NCBI GenBank assembly: GCA_017553815.1
Contig: JAFZJT010000186.1
Location: forward strand, 1-16,416
Direction: 5' to 3'
Source: Clostridia bacterium
GTDB lineage: Bacteria > Bacillota_A > Clostridia > Christensenellales > CAG-138
DNA: 16,416 nucleotides
Part shown: positions 5,947-15,300 of the stretch, piece by piece
Position numbering within the stretch: the first letter of the stretch is position 1
How the letters are laid out: each line of letters starts with the position of its first letter
Notes under the pieces: generated by a model
Seen by the model: the letters and a program-made list of their open reading frames with translations, nothing else
Database searches by the model: none
What the model was told of the DNA's origin: nothing
Position numbers and translations under genes: made by a program

Positions 5947-7557
5947 TTAATCCAGCTCCGCAAACCTCCTTGCGCCCCAGGTGACTATCAGCCTGTAGAG
6001 GAAGAAACAGCCGCAGAAGAGCACTAATGCAACTGTTAAAAGATAGACGAGCGGTTCAACGAAGCGCAGAAGAAGGAAGTATGTTCCGCCAAAGATAATA
6101 AGCAGAGCCATTCCGCCGAAAATTCCGAGGAATGCGGGCAGGCTCTGCTTTATCGGGATGACCTCGTTAGTCCAATGCAGATTCGCCCACTTGAGGTTCT
6201 CGGCAAGCCCGAGCATTGCAAGAAACAGAACGAACAGCACGGCAACGATGCCGATCATCACGGATTGCAAAAGCGGAAGCCTGAATGCGAAGATAACGGC
6301 GGCAAGCAGCAGCGCAAGCGGCGGCAGAACGAGCGCCATGTGCAATTTGAGCTTTGCAAGCAGCGCCGCTTTTGGCTCGATGGGCAGGCTTTGAGCAAGC
6401 CATATCTGCTTGCCCTCGAGGGAAACGGAGGAGGATGTGGTCAGATTCATCGAGCTGAGCATACAAACGGCGGCGCAGGCGATAAGCGCAAAACGGTCGG
6501 CGTCTATACCCACCTCGCCCGCAATCAGCTCGCGCAGCGCCCCGCCCTTTATAAAGAGCAGCACCGCGACGCCGATCATGAAGATAAGGCCGAGGTTCGC
6601 GTTGAGCATGTAGTTCGGGCTTGAGGTGAACCTTGAAAGCTCCTTTTTAAAGAGCGCGGAGGAAGCGGAGGACAAGCGAATATCCTTCTCCGTGTACCGC
6701 GCCTTGCTCCTTGAATGCGAAGCGCTTCCGCTTCCGATGACGGTCTTTGCAAAGCTGAGCGAGATGATGAAGTACACGAGCGCCGCGGAGCCGATGCAGA
6801 TAAGCGCAAACAGAATGAATTTTAAAACGTCGCCCGACGCGCCCATGCCCATCAGATACAGGGGATAAACGTAGCTCTTCAGCGCGTTTGCGATGATGCC
6901 GGGAGCGGCGAGAATCTTAGCGATGATGCTCGTGAAGCGGAAAGAGAAGAAGTAATAAACGCCGATAAAGATTATGGAAACGAGCACCGTTACGAAGCTC
7001 TTGTTCTTAATCTTCGGCGCGATCAGCGATATGATCCAGCCGAGCAGGCAGGATACCGCAGAGGTGAACAGCGCGAGCACGAAGGGCGTCAGCACGAGCA
7101 GTATTACCCCGACGGTATCGGGCGAAGCGTGGCGCAGATACGCGATGGCTGCGGGGATCATCATCAGTAAAACGTACAGAAGGCTCAATAAATACACGCT
7201 CAGGAGCCTTGACGCGAGTATCGTGCGGGGCTTTATCGGCATCGAGAACAGCATCTCGTTGTCCTTTGAAACGTAGAGCGAATTATAGGTCGAAAACGCG
7301 CTTCCGATAACGCCGAAAAGAAGCGCCGAAAGTCCGAACAGCGCAAAATAAAGCCAACTGAGTTCTGCTGCGACCAAGGGCTCGCAAAGGGAGTTTGCAA
7401 CGGAAAAGAAGGAGCCTATTATGAACGCAAACAGCAGAACGTACAGCAGACCGGTCAGGACCGCTCCGCCCGCGCTCCTTTTCTTGCCCTTGCGCTTATC
7501 GATGAAGATAAACGAAAAGACATCTGAAAACTGCTTTTTGAGAAGCGTTATAAACAT
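5947..7557 (-). CDS. ABC exporter permease subunit
   Basis: This 536-residue, very hydrophobic protein has about 12 candidate membrane segments, including about 33-56, 67-90, 117-140, 148-180, 188-206, 245-272, 320-337, 355-372, 405-428, 431-453, 475-498 and 500-523. A cytosolic, Lys/Ser-rich stretch (about 275-315) separates two halves. Each half has a similar short motif: MLFSMPIKPRTILASRL (102-118) and IWLAQSLPIEPKAALLAKL (385-403), which suggests an internal duplication like that of large ABC-2 or putative-ABC-exporter permeases. It pairs with the ATPase encoded just upstream. Three bases separate the ATPase stop (TAA, 7563-7561) from this ATG, and the ribosome binding site GGAGGG lies inside the last ATPase codons, so translation is probably coupled. 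The substrate is unknown. Confidence 0.88.
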   Translation of the reverse strand: MFITLLKKQFSDVFSFIFIDKRKGKKRSAGGAVLTGLLYVLLFAFIIGSFFSVANSLCEPLVAAELSWLYFALFGLSALLFGVIGSAFSTYNSLYVSKDNEMLFSMPIKPRTILASRLLSVYLLSLLYVLLMMIPAAIAYLRHASPDTVGVILLVLTPFVLALFTSAVSCLLGWIISLIAPKIKNKSFVTVLVSIIFIGVYYFFSFRFTSIIAKILAAPGIIANALKSYVYPLYLMGMGASGDVLKFILFALICIGSAALVYFIISLSFAKTVIGSGSASHSRSKARYTEKDIRLSSASSALFKKELSRFTSSPNYMLNANLGLIFMIGVAVLLFIKGGALRELIAGEVGIDADRFALIACAAVCMLSSMNLTTSSSVSLEGKQIWLAQSLPIEPKAALLAKLKLHMALVLPPLALLLAAVIFAFRLPLLQSVMIGIVAVLFVLFLAMLGLAENLKWANLHWTNEVIPIKQSLPAFLGIFGGMALLIIFGGTYFLLLRFVEPLVYLLTVALVLFCGCFFLYRLIVTWGARRFAELD

Positions 7558-7560
7558 CTG

Positions 7561-8265
7561 TTATCCCTCCAGCTCAAGGAATACCGACTCAAGCGAGGTA
7601 TCGCCGCGAACCTCCTCCATGGTGCCGCATTTGATGAGCTTGCCGCTCTTGATTATCGCCACCTTGTCGCAAAGCTTTTCGGCAACTTCGAGCACATGGG
7701 TCGAGAAGAAGATCGCGCCGCCCGCGTCGCAGATCTCGCGCATTATCCCCTTCAAAAGATGGCTCGCCTTGGGGTCGAGGCCCACGAAGGGCTCATCCAT
7801 CAAAATGAGCTTGGGGTCGTGGATGAGCGCGGAGATTATCGCAAGCTTCTGCTTCATGCCGTGCGAATACGAAGAGATTGGCTGGGCAAGCTCATTTTTA
7901 AGCTCGAAAAGCTCCGCGTATTTATCTATCCTCTCGCTCCTCGCCTGTGCGGAGATCCCGTAAATATCGGAAATAAAGTTCAGAAAGCGGATTCCCGTCA
8001 TGAACTCGTATAGGTCGGGATTGTCGGGAAGATAGGCCATCATCCTCTTGCACTCGATGGGATGCTCCGCGATGGAGACGCCGTCCACGGTTATGCTTCC
8101 GCTGTCGGGCTTGAGGATGCCGCAGCAGGCCTTGAGCGTCGTGGTCTTGCCCGCGCCGTTGTGCCCGATGAAGCCGAAAAGCTCACCCTTTTGAATATGG
8201 AGACTGAGGTCGTCAACGGCCTTTTTTTCGCCGTAGCTCTTTGAAAGATTATCGATTTTAAGCAT
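7561..8265 (-). CDS. ABC exporter ATP-binding subunit
   Basis: The 234-residue nucleotide-binding subunit powers transport at the inner face of the membrane. From the chosen ATG at 8265 it shows Walker A GHNGAGKT (34-41), the signature SHGMKQ (134-139, a variant of LSGGQ), Walker B LILMDEP (153-159), D-loop GLDP (162-165) and the switch histidine H190. At the Q-loop the sequence is YLPDNPDLYE (78-87), so Asp or Asn stands where Gln is usual; I recall this from other CcmA/BcrA-like exporters. The start at 8265 is preferred over an in-frame ATG at 8316 because GAAAGGA lies just upstream of 8265 and the family begins MLKIDNLSKSYG. The upstream start would also overlap the promoter. It is the first gene of a two-gene operon with the permease. 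Confidence 0.95.
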   Translation of the reverse strand: MLKIDNLSKSYGEKKAVDDLSLHIQKGELFGFIGHNGAGKTTTLKACCGILKPDSGSITVDGVSIAEHPIECKRMMAYLPDNPDLYEFMTGIRFLNFISDIYGISAQARSERIDKYAELFELKNELAQPISSYSHGMKQKLAIISALIHDPKLILMDEPFVGLDPKASHLLKGIMREICDAGGAIFFSTHVLEVAEKLCDKVAIIKSGKLIKCGTMEEVRGDTSLESVFLELEG

Positions 8266-8300
8266 GTTTTTTCCTTTCCGTTCGTATTGAACCGAATAAT

Positions 8301-8329
8301 ATTCTATATGATTCATTGAAATATGTCAA
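8301..8329 (-). promoter_or_regulatory. Promoter of the ABC exporter operon
   Basis: On the minus strand: TTGACA (8329-8324), a 17-base spacer and TAGAAT (8306-8301). The leader to the ATG at 8265 would be about 30 bases and contains the GAAAGGA ribosome binding site. Confidence 0.8.
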
Positions 8330-8332
8330 TGA
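8313..8332. promoter_or_regulatory. Possible operator over the exporter -35 box
   Basis: TCATTGA (8313-8319) and TCAATGA (8326-8332) are exact inverted copies around a 6-base spacer. The 20-bp palindrome covers the -35 hexamer and part of the spacer, a position where a bound repressor would block RNA polymerase. No regulator gene is adjacent. An A/T-rich palindrome this short can also arise by chance. Confidence 0.4.
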
Positions 8333-8428
8333 TTCGAGCTTCCTAAATGGGTACATCCGCGTGACAAATAATGGCAGGCGTGCCTAAATTCTGGAATACA
8401 AAAACGCATTTTCAGCATAGTATTATCC

Positions 8429-9301
8429 ATGAGTTCTGCAAGAAAAATCATTTCCGTATTGCTGATGGCGTCGATGCTGGCGCTGATCGTGCTTCTCCCG
8501 AAATATGCCTCGGGGCTTTTGGGCGCCCAAAGCGCGCTCGATTGGCTGACGCCTAAAAAAGAAGCTTTTTCGGGCGTGATATCCTGCTGGCATGTGGTGC
8601 GCTTCAAGCCCTACAGCGGAAGTATGGGAGCGTGGCTTGAAAAGTACGCAAGGCGCATGGAAAAGCGGCATTTCGGAGTGTACTTCGAGGTGGAATCCAT
8701 GACCGAATCCGAGGCGGAAAGGCGGATGGCGGCGGGACTCTTTCCCGATATCATAAGCTTCCCGCGCGGGTTTATAGAGAAAAGCGAGCTGCGCGAAACG
8801 GCGAGCGGCACGGCAAGTGATGCCGAAAACGAAAGCCTTCGCGCATGGGCTTTAGCCGCTTCCTGTGAGCTTCTGCTCTATTATCCCGAAACGGCGGACG
8901 GGGAAGAAACGGAACTGCTCGAAACGGCGAAAAAACATAATTTAGAAGAGTTCAAATCGGGGAAGTCGCCCTGCTGCGTCGCCGATGTGCGCGGTGCGGG
9001 CGATATGCAAAGGCTCCTTTCGGCGGGCAAGGCGGATTATTTTGAGGTACTGCCGTTTGCGAGTGAAACGGAGCTTGTGCAGTTCATAGGAATAGTCTCC
9101 AAAACCGAGGATGAAAAACTGCCTTATGCGCTTGAATACATCGATCTTATCTTGGGTGAGGCGGCGCAAACGGAGCTTGTTTCCATCGGGCTTCTGGCAA
9201 TGAACAAGGCAGTTTCGCTGTCATACGAGCAGAGCTTCCTCGCGGATGCCTACAGGCGCATAGCGGAGGGCGGGGGTGTGTCGGGGAGCGCTTTTGATTG
9301 A
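8429..9301 (+). CDS. Membrane-anchored, solute-binding-protein-like protein of unknown role
   Basis: This 290-residue protein has a basic N-terminus and one hydrophobic segment (about 7-24, IISVLLMASMLALIVLLP), so it is anchored or exported. There is no lipobox cysteine, unlike most Bacillota binding proteins. Residues about 48-112 (GVISCWHVVRFKPYSGSM, then WLEKYARRMEKR, FEVESMT and PDIISFPRGF) resemble the first lobe of sugar-type ABC solute-binding proteins. Residues about 230-262 (LPYALEYIDLILGEAAQTEL, then GLLAMN) resemble their C-terminal helices. The family is usually near 400 residues, so much of the middle seems missing. There is no permease partner, and the adjacent ABC pair is divergent and exporter-type. 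The ATG lacks a clear ribosome binding site, and the best promoter-like match (GTGACA 8361-8366, TAAATT 8385-8390, spacer 18) is poor. Binding activity is unproven. Confidence 0.6.
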   Translation: MSSARKIISVLLMASMLALIVLLPKYASGLLGAQSALDWLTPKKEAFSGVISCWHVVRFKPYSGSMGAWLEKYARRMEKRHFGVYFEVESMTESEAERRMAAGLFPDIISFPRGFIEKSELRETASGTASDAENESLRAWALAASCELLLYYPETADGEETELLETAKKHNLEEFKSGKSPCCVADVRGAGDMQRLLSAGKADYFEVLPFASETELVQFIGIVSKTEDEKLPYALEYIDLILGEAAQTELVSIGLLAMNKAVSLSYEQSFLADAYRRIAEGGGVSGSAFD

Positions 9302-9345
9302 GAGAAGGCTTGAGAAAGAAAATCGCGGAATACCGCTTGGCAGTG

Positions 9346-9374
9346 TTTACTTTTTCAACGATAGGTGGTATAGT
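9346..9374 (+). promoter_or_regulatory. Promoter upstream of murB
   Basis: TTTACT (9346-9351), a 17-base spacer and TATAGT (9369-9374), with TGG immediately before the -10 box forming an extended -10 element. The leader to the murB ATG is about 35 bases. This may drive murB-rapZ-whiA together, since I see no strong promoter or terminator between those genes. Confidence 0.72.
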
Positions 9375-9413
9375 ATTCAATGAATAGATATGCATTGGGA
9401 GAGAAGGTAAACA

Positions 9414-10307
9414 ATGCCTGCAAACAAATGTCTTGAGAATAAGCTGCTCGCTCTCGGAGCAATAAAGGGCGTTCAGGCGCGCAGCTTCACGACCTTCCGT
9501 ATTGGCGGAGAGGTGGCTTTTTTTGCGGAGCCCCGCGATGCGGACGAGCTTAGATCGCTTCTTGACGCAGCGAAGTGCTGCGATTATCCGGTCCATGTCA
9601 TCGGAAACGGAAGCAATATGCTTATCTCCGATGAGGGCGTGGACGCGCTTTTTATTAGGATCGGCAGAGCCATGTCGTCCTATTCTTTCGATGGAACGCA
9701 GCTAATAGCCGATGCGGGAGCGCTCCTTTGCACGGTTTCAAAGGCGAGCGTCGCTTCGGGTCTGATGGGAATGGAATGGGCCGCAGGCATACCCGGAACC
9801 GTCGGCGGCGCGGTCGCGATGAATGCGGGCGCATACGGCGGCGAGATCAAGCAGATACTTCGCTCGGTAACTTTTATTTCATCGGAAAAGCTGATAACAA
9901 GGCAAGTTCATGACAGCGACCTTGCCTATCGCCATTCCGCTTTTGCATGGCCGGGCGCAGTCATTGTTTCGGCGGAGTTCAAGCTTCAAAAGGACGACGG
10001 ATGCGCCAAGCAGCGTATGGACGAATACAATACTAAGCGCAGGGAGAAGCAGCCCATCGAGTTTCCTTCCGCGGGAAGCGTGTTCAAACGCCCTGTTGGG
10101 CATTTCGCGGGCGCGCTGATCGAGCAGGCGGGTCTGAAGGGCAAGCGCATAGGCGGCGCGATGGTCAGCCCCAAGCACGCGGGCTTCATCGTGAACTGCG
10201 GCGGTGCGACCTTCGACGACGTGACGGAGCTGATAGGCTTTGTTCGGGAGAAAGTAAACAAGGATTTCGGCGTTATGCTCGAGCCCGAGGTGAGGATAAT
10301 TAGCTGA
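9414..10307 (+). CDS. murB: UDP-N-acetylenolpyruvoylglucosamine reductase
   Basis: MurB is the cytosolic FAD enzyme that uses NADPH to reduce UDP-GlcNAc-enolpyruvate to UDP-MurNAc, the second committed step of peptidoglycan synthesis. The 297-residue protein shows the FAD-binding motifs GNGSNMLISDEG (64-75) and GIPGTVGGAVAMNAGAYGGE (125-144), then YRHSAF with R173. SAGSVFKRP (219-227) holds the catalytic Ser222, and the terminal LEPEVR has Glu290. The length fits the shorter type II enzymes typical of Bacillota. GAGAAGG (9401-9407) sits 6 bases before ATG 9414. It is first in a run with rapZ and whiA, an arrangement common in Clostridia. Confidence 0.97.
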   Translation: MPANKCLENKLLALGAIKGVQARSFTTFRIGGEVAFFAEPRDADELRSLLDAAKCCDYPVHVIGNGSNMLISDEGVDALFIRIGRAMSSYSFDGTQLIADAGALLCTVSKASVASGLMGMEWAAGIPGTVGGAVAMNAGAYGGEIKQILRSVTFISSEKLITRQVHDSDLAYRHSAFAWPGAVIVSAEFKLQKDDGCAKQRMDEYNTKRREKQPIEFPSAGSVFKRPVGHFAGALIEQAGLKGKRIGGAMVSPKHAGFIVNCGGATFDDVTELIGFVREKVNKDFGVMLEPEVRIIS

Positions 10308-10392
10308 GCTGATATCGGGGACGGAAACGGCGCAATCTATGTTCGCTGAGGTATCAAAAGATAACATCCATAATATGAAATCGGAGAAAACC

Positions 10393-11277
10393 ATGTATAT
10401 TTTGATTGTTACCGGTCTTTCCGGCGCAGGAAAAACAGGAGTGCTCAACGTGCTCGAGGATATGGGCTTTGTTTGCGCGGATAATATGCCCTGCCAGCTT
10501 ATCGGAGAGTATCTTACGCTCTGCGAGAGCAGTGAAAACACCATCGACAGTGTCGCGATCGTTATTGACAGCCGCGAATCGCATTTCGGCTACAACCCCC
10601 GAAAGGCGTTTTCGGAGCTCAAGCATCTTCCCTATAAGTATGAGATAATGTTCCTTGAATGCGAGGACGCGGTTCTGCAGCGCCGTTACAGCGAAACACG
10701 GCGGCTTCACCCGATGCACGACGACGTCAGCATCGGCATTTCCCTTGAACGCGATATGCTCGTGCCGCTCAAGGAGAACGCGACCTATATCATCGACACC
10801 TCCAATATGCGCCCGCAGGAGCTTTCAAGAGCGGTTGAGGAGAAGCTTGGCGGGGATGCAAACCTCTCCATGCGCCTCATCGTTTCGAGCTTCGGCTTCA
10901 AGCGCGGCATACCCGGCAACGCGGATTTCGTTTTCGATATGCGCTATACGGAGAACCCGTTCTATATGCCCAAGCTCCGCTATAAGTCGGGCAGGGACCC
11001 CGAGGTGCGACACTACGTTTTCTCCGATAAGGAAGTTGTGATGCAGCTCGACAGTATCGAGGAGATGATACGAATGCTGATCCCAAAGTTCATCGAGCAG
11101 GGCAAGCGCAGGCTCATGATCGCCTTCGGCTGCACGGGCGGCAGGCACCGATCCGTTGCTATGGCAGAAGCACTGCACGACAGGCTTTCGCGGGATTATC
11201 CCGTTCTTGTTGAGCACAGGGATCTTGTTTACGAAGCGGACGACATTAAGGACAGATTTGATTCGGACAAGAAGTAA
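10393..11277 (+). CDS. rapZ: RNase adapter / nucleotide-binding protein RapZ (YvcJ)
   Basis: RapZ-family proteins bind nucleotides. In Escherichia coli RapZ guides RNase E to the GlmZ RNA and so controls glucosamine-6-phosphate supply; the Bacillus homologue YvcJ has a less clear role. The 294-residue product starts MYILIVTGLSGAGKTGVLNV with the P-loop GLSGAGKT at 8-15. The conserved FDMRYTENPFY lies at 181-191, and the C-terminal domain carries GCTGGRHRSVAMAE (246-259). ATG 10393 is preferred over in-frame ATGs at 10339 and 10375 because GGAGA (10383-10387) is 5 bases upstream and homologues start exactly there. The next gene is whiA after 40 bases. The gene that usually lies between them, glmR/yvcK, is absent. 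Confidence 0.95.
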   Translation: MYILIVTGLSGAGKTGVLNVLEDMGFVCADNMPCQLIGEYLTLCESSENTIDSVAIVIDSRESHFGYNPRKAFSELKHLPYKYEIMFLECEDAVLQRRYSETRRLHPMHDDVSIGISLERDMLVPLKENATYIIDTSNMRPQELSRAVEEKLGGDANLSMRLIVSSFGFKRGIPGNADFVFDMRYTENPFYMPKLRYKSGRDPEVRHYVFSDKEVVMQLDSIEEMIRMLIPKFIEQGKRRLMIAFGCTGGRHRSVAMAEALHDRLSRDYPVLVEHRDLVYEADDIKDRFDSDKK

Positions 11278-11317
11278 TAGTGTTTGCGGCGCTCTGCCAT
11301 GTATAAAAACTCGATAG

Positions 11318-12298
11318 ATGGTAAAAACGACAGCGGAACAAACAGATTCCTTTACAACTAAAGTTAAGTCCGAGCTGGCGGGTCTTAAAATCAGGCGCTT
11401 TGAGGATGCGCGTGCGCTTTTGTGCGCCTTCACGCTCTGCATCGGTTCGCTTAAATTCGTGCCTCAAAAAAGAAGCTGGGGCGTGCATTATTCGCTTAAA
11501 AGCAGGGAAGCGATAGAGCTTTGCGCGAAGCTCTGCGCACAGCATTACGATCTTGAATGCAGCATTTCCGAGGTGAGGCACGAGCGGCTCAAAGCAAACA
11601 ACTGCGAGCTCGTTGTATTCGGTGAAGGCATCGAGCGCTTCATGCAGTCGGTCGGGATGATGAGCGTGGACGGGCATGGCGAAAGGGAATTCAGCCCGAA
11701 GGTGCCGGAGGACGCCGCAACCACCGACGCACAGATGCGGGCGTTTATCAGGGGGCTTTTCCTTGCCTGCGGCATGATGAACGACCCCGAAAAAGCATAC
11801 CACCTTGAATTCGTTATAAACAGCGCCTCGCTCGCGGGCAGAGCCGCCGGGATACTTTCGAGCCGCGGCATAGCTCCTAATAGATCCAAACGCAAAAACA
11901 GTATCGTTTTATATGTGAAAGAGGGCGAAAAGCTCGAGGATTTGCTTGCCTTCATCGGTGCTTCCGAGGCGATGATGCTTGTGAGCAATGAGCGCATAAT
12001 AAAGCAGGCCAATAATACGGCAAATAGATATGTGAATTGCACCACGGCGAATATGAACAGGGTCTGTGCCGCCGCGAAAAAGCAGGCGGAGGATATAGAG
12101 CTTGTTCTCAAAACTCTCGGCGCGGAGGCGCTCGGTGAAGAGCTTTTGGTGGCCGCAAAGGGCAGGCTCGATAACCCCGAGCTTTCGCTCACGGATCTTG
12201 CCGATGAACTCAATATGGGGCGTTCGGCTGTGAATTATCGCTTGAAAAAGCTTGAGAGGATGGCGGAGGAGATACGCGGAGGAACGATAGATAATTAG
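11318..12298 (+). CDS. whiA: DNA-binding protein WhiA
   Basis: WhiA combines an N-terminal fold derived from LAGLIDADG homing endonucleases with a C-terminal helix-turn-helix domain. It controls sporulation genes in Streptomyces and affects division and chromosome segregation in Bacillus. The 326 residues show the family start SFTTKVKSEL (11-20), IRGLFLACGMMNDPEKAYHLE (144-164, conserved core), NTANRYVNCTTANMNRV (233-249) and the helix-turn-helix SLTDLADELNMGRSAVNYRL (290-309). The start adds ten residues before the usual MSF-type beginning, but no closer start codon exists. The ATG lacks a clear ribosome binding site. It probably shares a transcript with rapZ. Confidence 0.95.
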   Translation: MVKTTAEQTDSFTTKVKSELAGLKIRRFEDARALLCAFTLCIGSLKFVPQKRSWGVHYSLKSREAIELCAKLCAQHYDLECSISEVRHERLKANNCELVVFGEGIERFMQSVGMMSVDGHGEREFSPKVPEDAATTDAQMRAFIRGLFLACGMMNDPEKAYHLEFVINSASLAGRAAGILSSRGIAPNRSKRKNSIVLYVKEGEKLEDLLAFIGASEAMMLVSNERIIKQANNTANRYVNCTTANMNRVCAAAKKQAEDIELVLKTLGAEALGEELLVAAKGRLDNPELSLTDLADELNMGRSAVNYRLKKLERMAEEIRGGTIDN

Positions 12299-12373
12299 CT
12301 TGACTGCATTTTAATTTTGATTTTGAAGCGAACAGCGCTTGACTAACGAAGAGAATGATTGGAGAAACGAAGA

Positions 12374-15300
12374 ATGAGCTTTACACATCTGCATGTACAC
12401 ACCGAATACAGCCTGCTCGACGGCGCCGCAAGGATAAGCGAGCTTGTTGAGCGCGTAAAGGAGCTTGGAATGGACTCCGTTGCCATAACCGACCACGGCA
12501 ATATGTACGGTACGATCGCTTTTTATAAGGCATGCACCGCGGCGGGGATAAGGCCGATAATCGGCATGGAGGCCTACGTTGCCCCAAAGACCATTGCCGA
12601 TAAAACCGGTATGCGCGAGAACGCCCATCTTATACTGCTTTGCAAGAATGAAACCGGATACAGAAACCTTATCAAACTGTCCAGCATCGCGTATGTGGAC
12701 GGCTTTTACTATCGCCCGAGGATAGATTACGACCTGCTCGAGAAGCACAGCGAGGGGCTGATCTGCCTTTCCGCCTGTCTTGCGGGCGACATACCATCCT
12801 ACCTGCTTTTAAACCAATACGATGAAGCAAGGGAGCTCGCCCTGCGCCTTAAAAACGTTTTCGGAGAGGACTTCTATATCGAGCTTCAGAACCACGGCAT
12901 TCCCGAACAGCTCGTGGTGCTCCCGCGCCTGAATAAGCTTGCAGAGGAGCTTGGGATCAAGACTGTTGCAACGAACGACGTACACTACGTTAAAAAGGAG
13001 GACGCCGAAGCGCAGGATGTGCTTCTGTGTGTGCAAACGGGCCGCTTTGTTGACGAGGAGAACCGAATGCGCATGCAGACCGATGACTTCTACGTCAAGT
13101 CAGAAGCGGAGATGCTCGAGCGCATGCACGGCTATGAGCAGGCGGTCTACAACACCGCCGAGGTCTCCGCAAAATGCGAGCACAAGATCGAGTTCGGCAA
13201 AAGGCATTTGCCGGGCTTTACCGCGCCGGACGGCATGAGCAACGAGGAGTATATCAGAAAGCTTTGCTCCGAGGGCATGATAAGCCGCTACGGCGAGCCG
13301 AGCAAGGAGCATTGGGACAGGCTTGATTTCGAGCTCGACGTCATCACGAAGATGGGCTTCGTGGACTACTATCTTATCGTTTGGGATTTCATCCGCTTCG
13401 CAAAATCAAAGAGCATCGACGTCGGTCCTGGAAGGGGCAGCGGCGCGGCTTCCATCGCCGCGTACACGATGGGCATTACCGACGTTGACCCGATAAAATA
13501 CAGCCTGCTGTTCGAGCGCTTCCTGAACCCGGAAAGGGTCAGCATGCCGGATTTCGACGTGGACTTCTGCGACGACAGACGGCAGGAAGTCATAGACTAC
13601 GTCAAGGAAAAGTACGGCAGCGACCATGTTTGCCAGATAGTCACCTTCGGCACAATGGCAGCAAGAGCCGCTGTGCGCGACGTTGGCCGTGTGCTGCGCG
13701 TGCCGCTCAACGAGGTGGACAGGATAGCCAAGCTCGTGCCGCAGGCGCTCGGAATAACGCTAAAGGCAGCGCTCGAGGGCGTTCCCGAGTTGAAGGCGCT
13801 CTACGATACCGATGAGCAGGTGCATAAGCTGCTCGATCTTTCGATGAAGGTGGAGGGGCTTCCGCGAAACACTTCGACCCATGCGGCGGGCGTGGTCATA
13901 TCCTCGCTGCCGACGATGGAGCTCGTTCCGCTTCAAAGAAATGACGAGTCGATAACCACTCAGTTTACGATGACCGAGCTTGAGGAGCTCGGAATGCTCA
14001 AGATGGATTTTCTCGGGCTTCGCACGCTGACGGTCATCCGCGACTGCATAGATCTTATAAAAGTAAAGGGCGACACGCCTCCCGATTTTTCAAACTGCAA
14101 ATACGACGATAAGCGCGTTTATGACCTTATAAGCTCCGGCGAAACGGTCGGCGTGTTCCAACTCGAATCCCCGGGCATGACGAGCTTCATGATCCAGATG
14201 AAGCCGAGCTGCCTTGAGGATGTTATCGCGGGAATCTCGCTGTACCGACCCGGTCCGATGGATCAGATCCCGCGTTATATCGAGGGCAAGCAGAATGCTT
14301 CAAGCGTTCATTATGAAACGGAGCTGCTTCGCCCGATCCTTGAAAACACATACGGCTGCATGGTCTATCAGGAGCAGGTCATGCAGATAGTTCGCGACCT
14401 TGCGGGCTATTCGCTCGGAAGAAGCGACTTGGTTCGCCGCGCCATGAGCAAGAAAAAGCACGACGTTATGGCGAAGGAGCGGCAGAACTTCATCTACGGA
14501 ATCGAGGAAAACGGCGTTGTAACCGTAGACGGCGCGCTTCGCCGTGGTGTTTCCAAGGAAGCGGCGGAAAAGATCTTCGATGAAATGATGGATTTTGCTT
14601 CCTATGCGTTCAATAAGGCCCATGCCGCCTGCTACGCGGTCGTTGCGTACAGAACCGCGCTTTTGAAATACCTCTATCCCGTCGAGTTCATGACGGCGCT
14701 TATAAACAGCTTCATCACCGTTCAGGATACCGTTGCATCCTATATCGGCTACTGCAAGCAATGCGGGATCAAGCTGCTTCCGCCGGACGTGAACAGGAGC
14801 AGGGCGCGTTTTTCGGTTGAAAACGGCGCTATCCGTTTCGGCCTTGCCGCGATAAAGAATGTCGGCGAGGGCGTTATAAACGAGCTTTTAGAGCAGCGGC
14901 AGCTCGGCGGCAATTTCCGGGATTTTTCGGATTTTGTCAGGCGCGCGAATTCGATAAACAAGCGCACCCTTGAATGGATGATAATGGCGGGCTGCTTCGA
15001 CAGCTTCGGCGTTTCAAGAAAGTATCTGATGGGTCATTACGAGCTGGAGCTTGCTTCGGCGGGCGCGGAAAGAAAGCGCATCGAGCTCGGTCAGTTTTCG
15101 CTATTCGATATTCAGGATAACTCCCAAGCGCCCAAATTCGAGCTCGGCGCGGAGGCAAAGATCGAATTCCCGATGTCGGAGCTTCTTGCGATGGAGCATG
15201 GGGCGACGGGCGTTTACATAAGCGGGCATCCGCTGATGGAGTATGAAAAAGAGCTCTCCGAGATGAAGCATAACTGCAAGCTGCTCAACGACGCCGAGGA

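Noticed and set aside
8266..8316. Longer ATPase start at ATG 8316
   Set aside because: It would run across the -10 box and expected transcription start. Homologues begin at the MLKIDNLSKSYG position, which has its own ribosome binding site.
10339..10392. Longer RapZ starts at ATG 10339 or 10375
   Set aside because: Neither has a ribosome binding site. The ATG at 10393 does, and it places the P-loop at the usual distance from the N-terminus.
12300..12373. Dedicated dnaE promoter from TTGACT at 12300 or 12339
   Set aside because: Neither has an acceptable -10 box at 16-18 bases; the second would also overlap the ribosome binding site.
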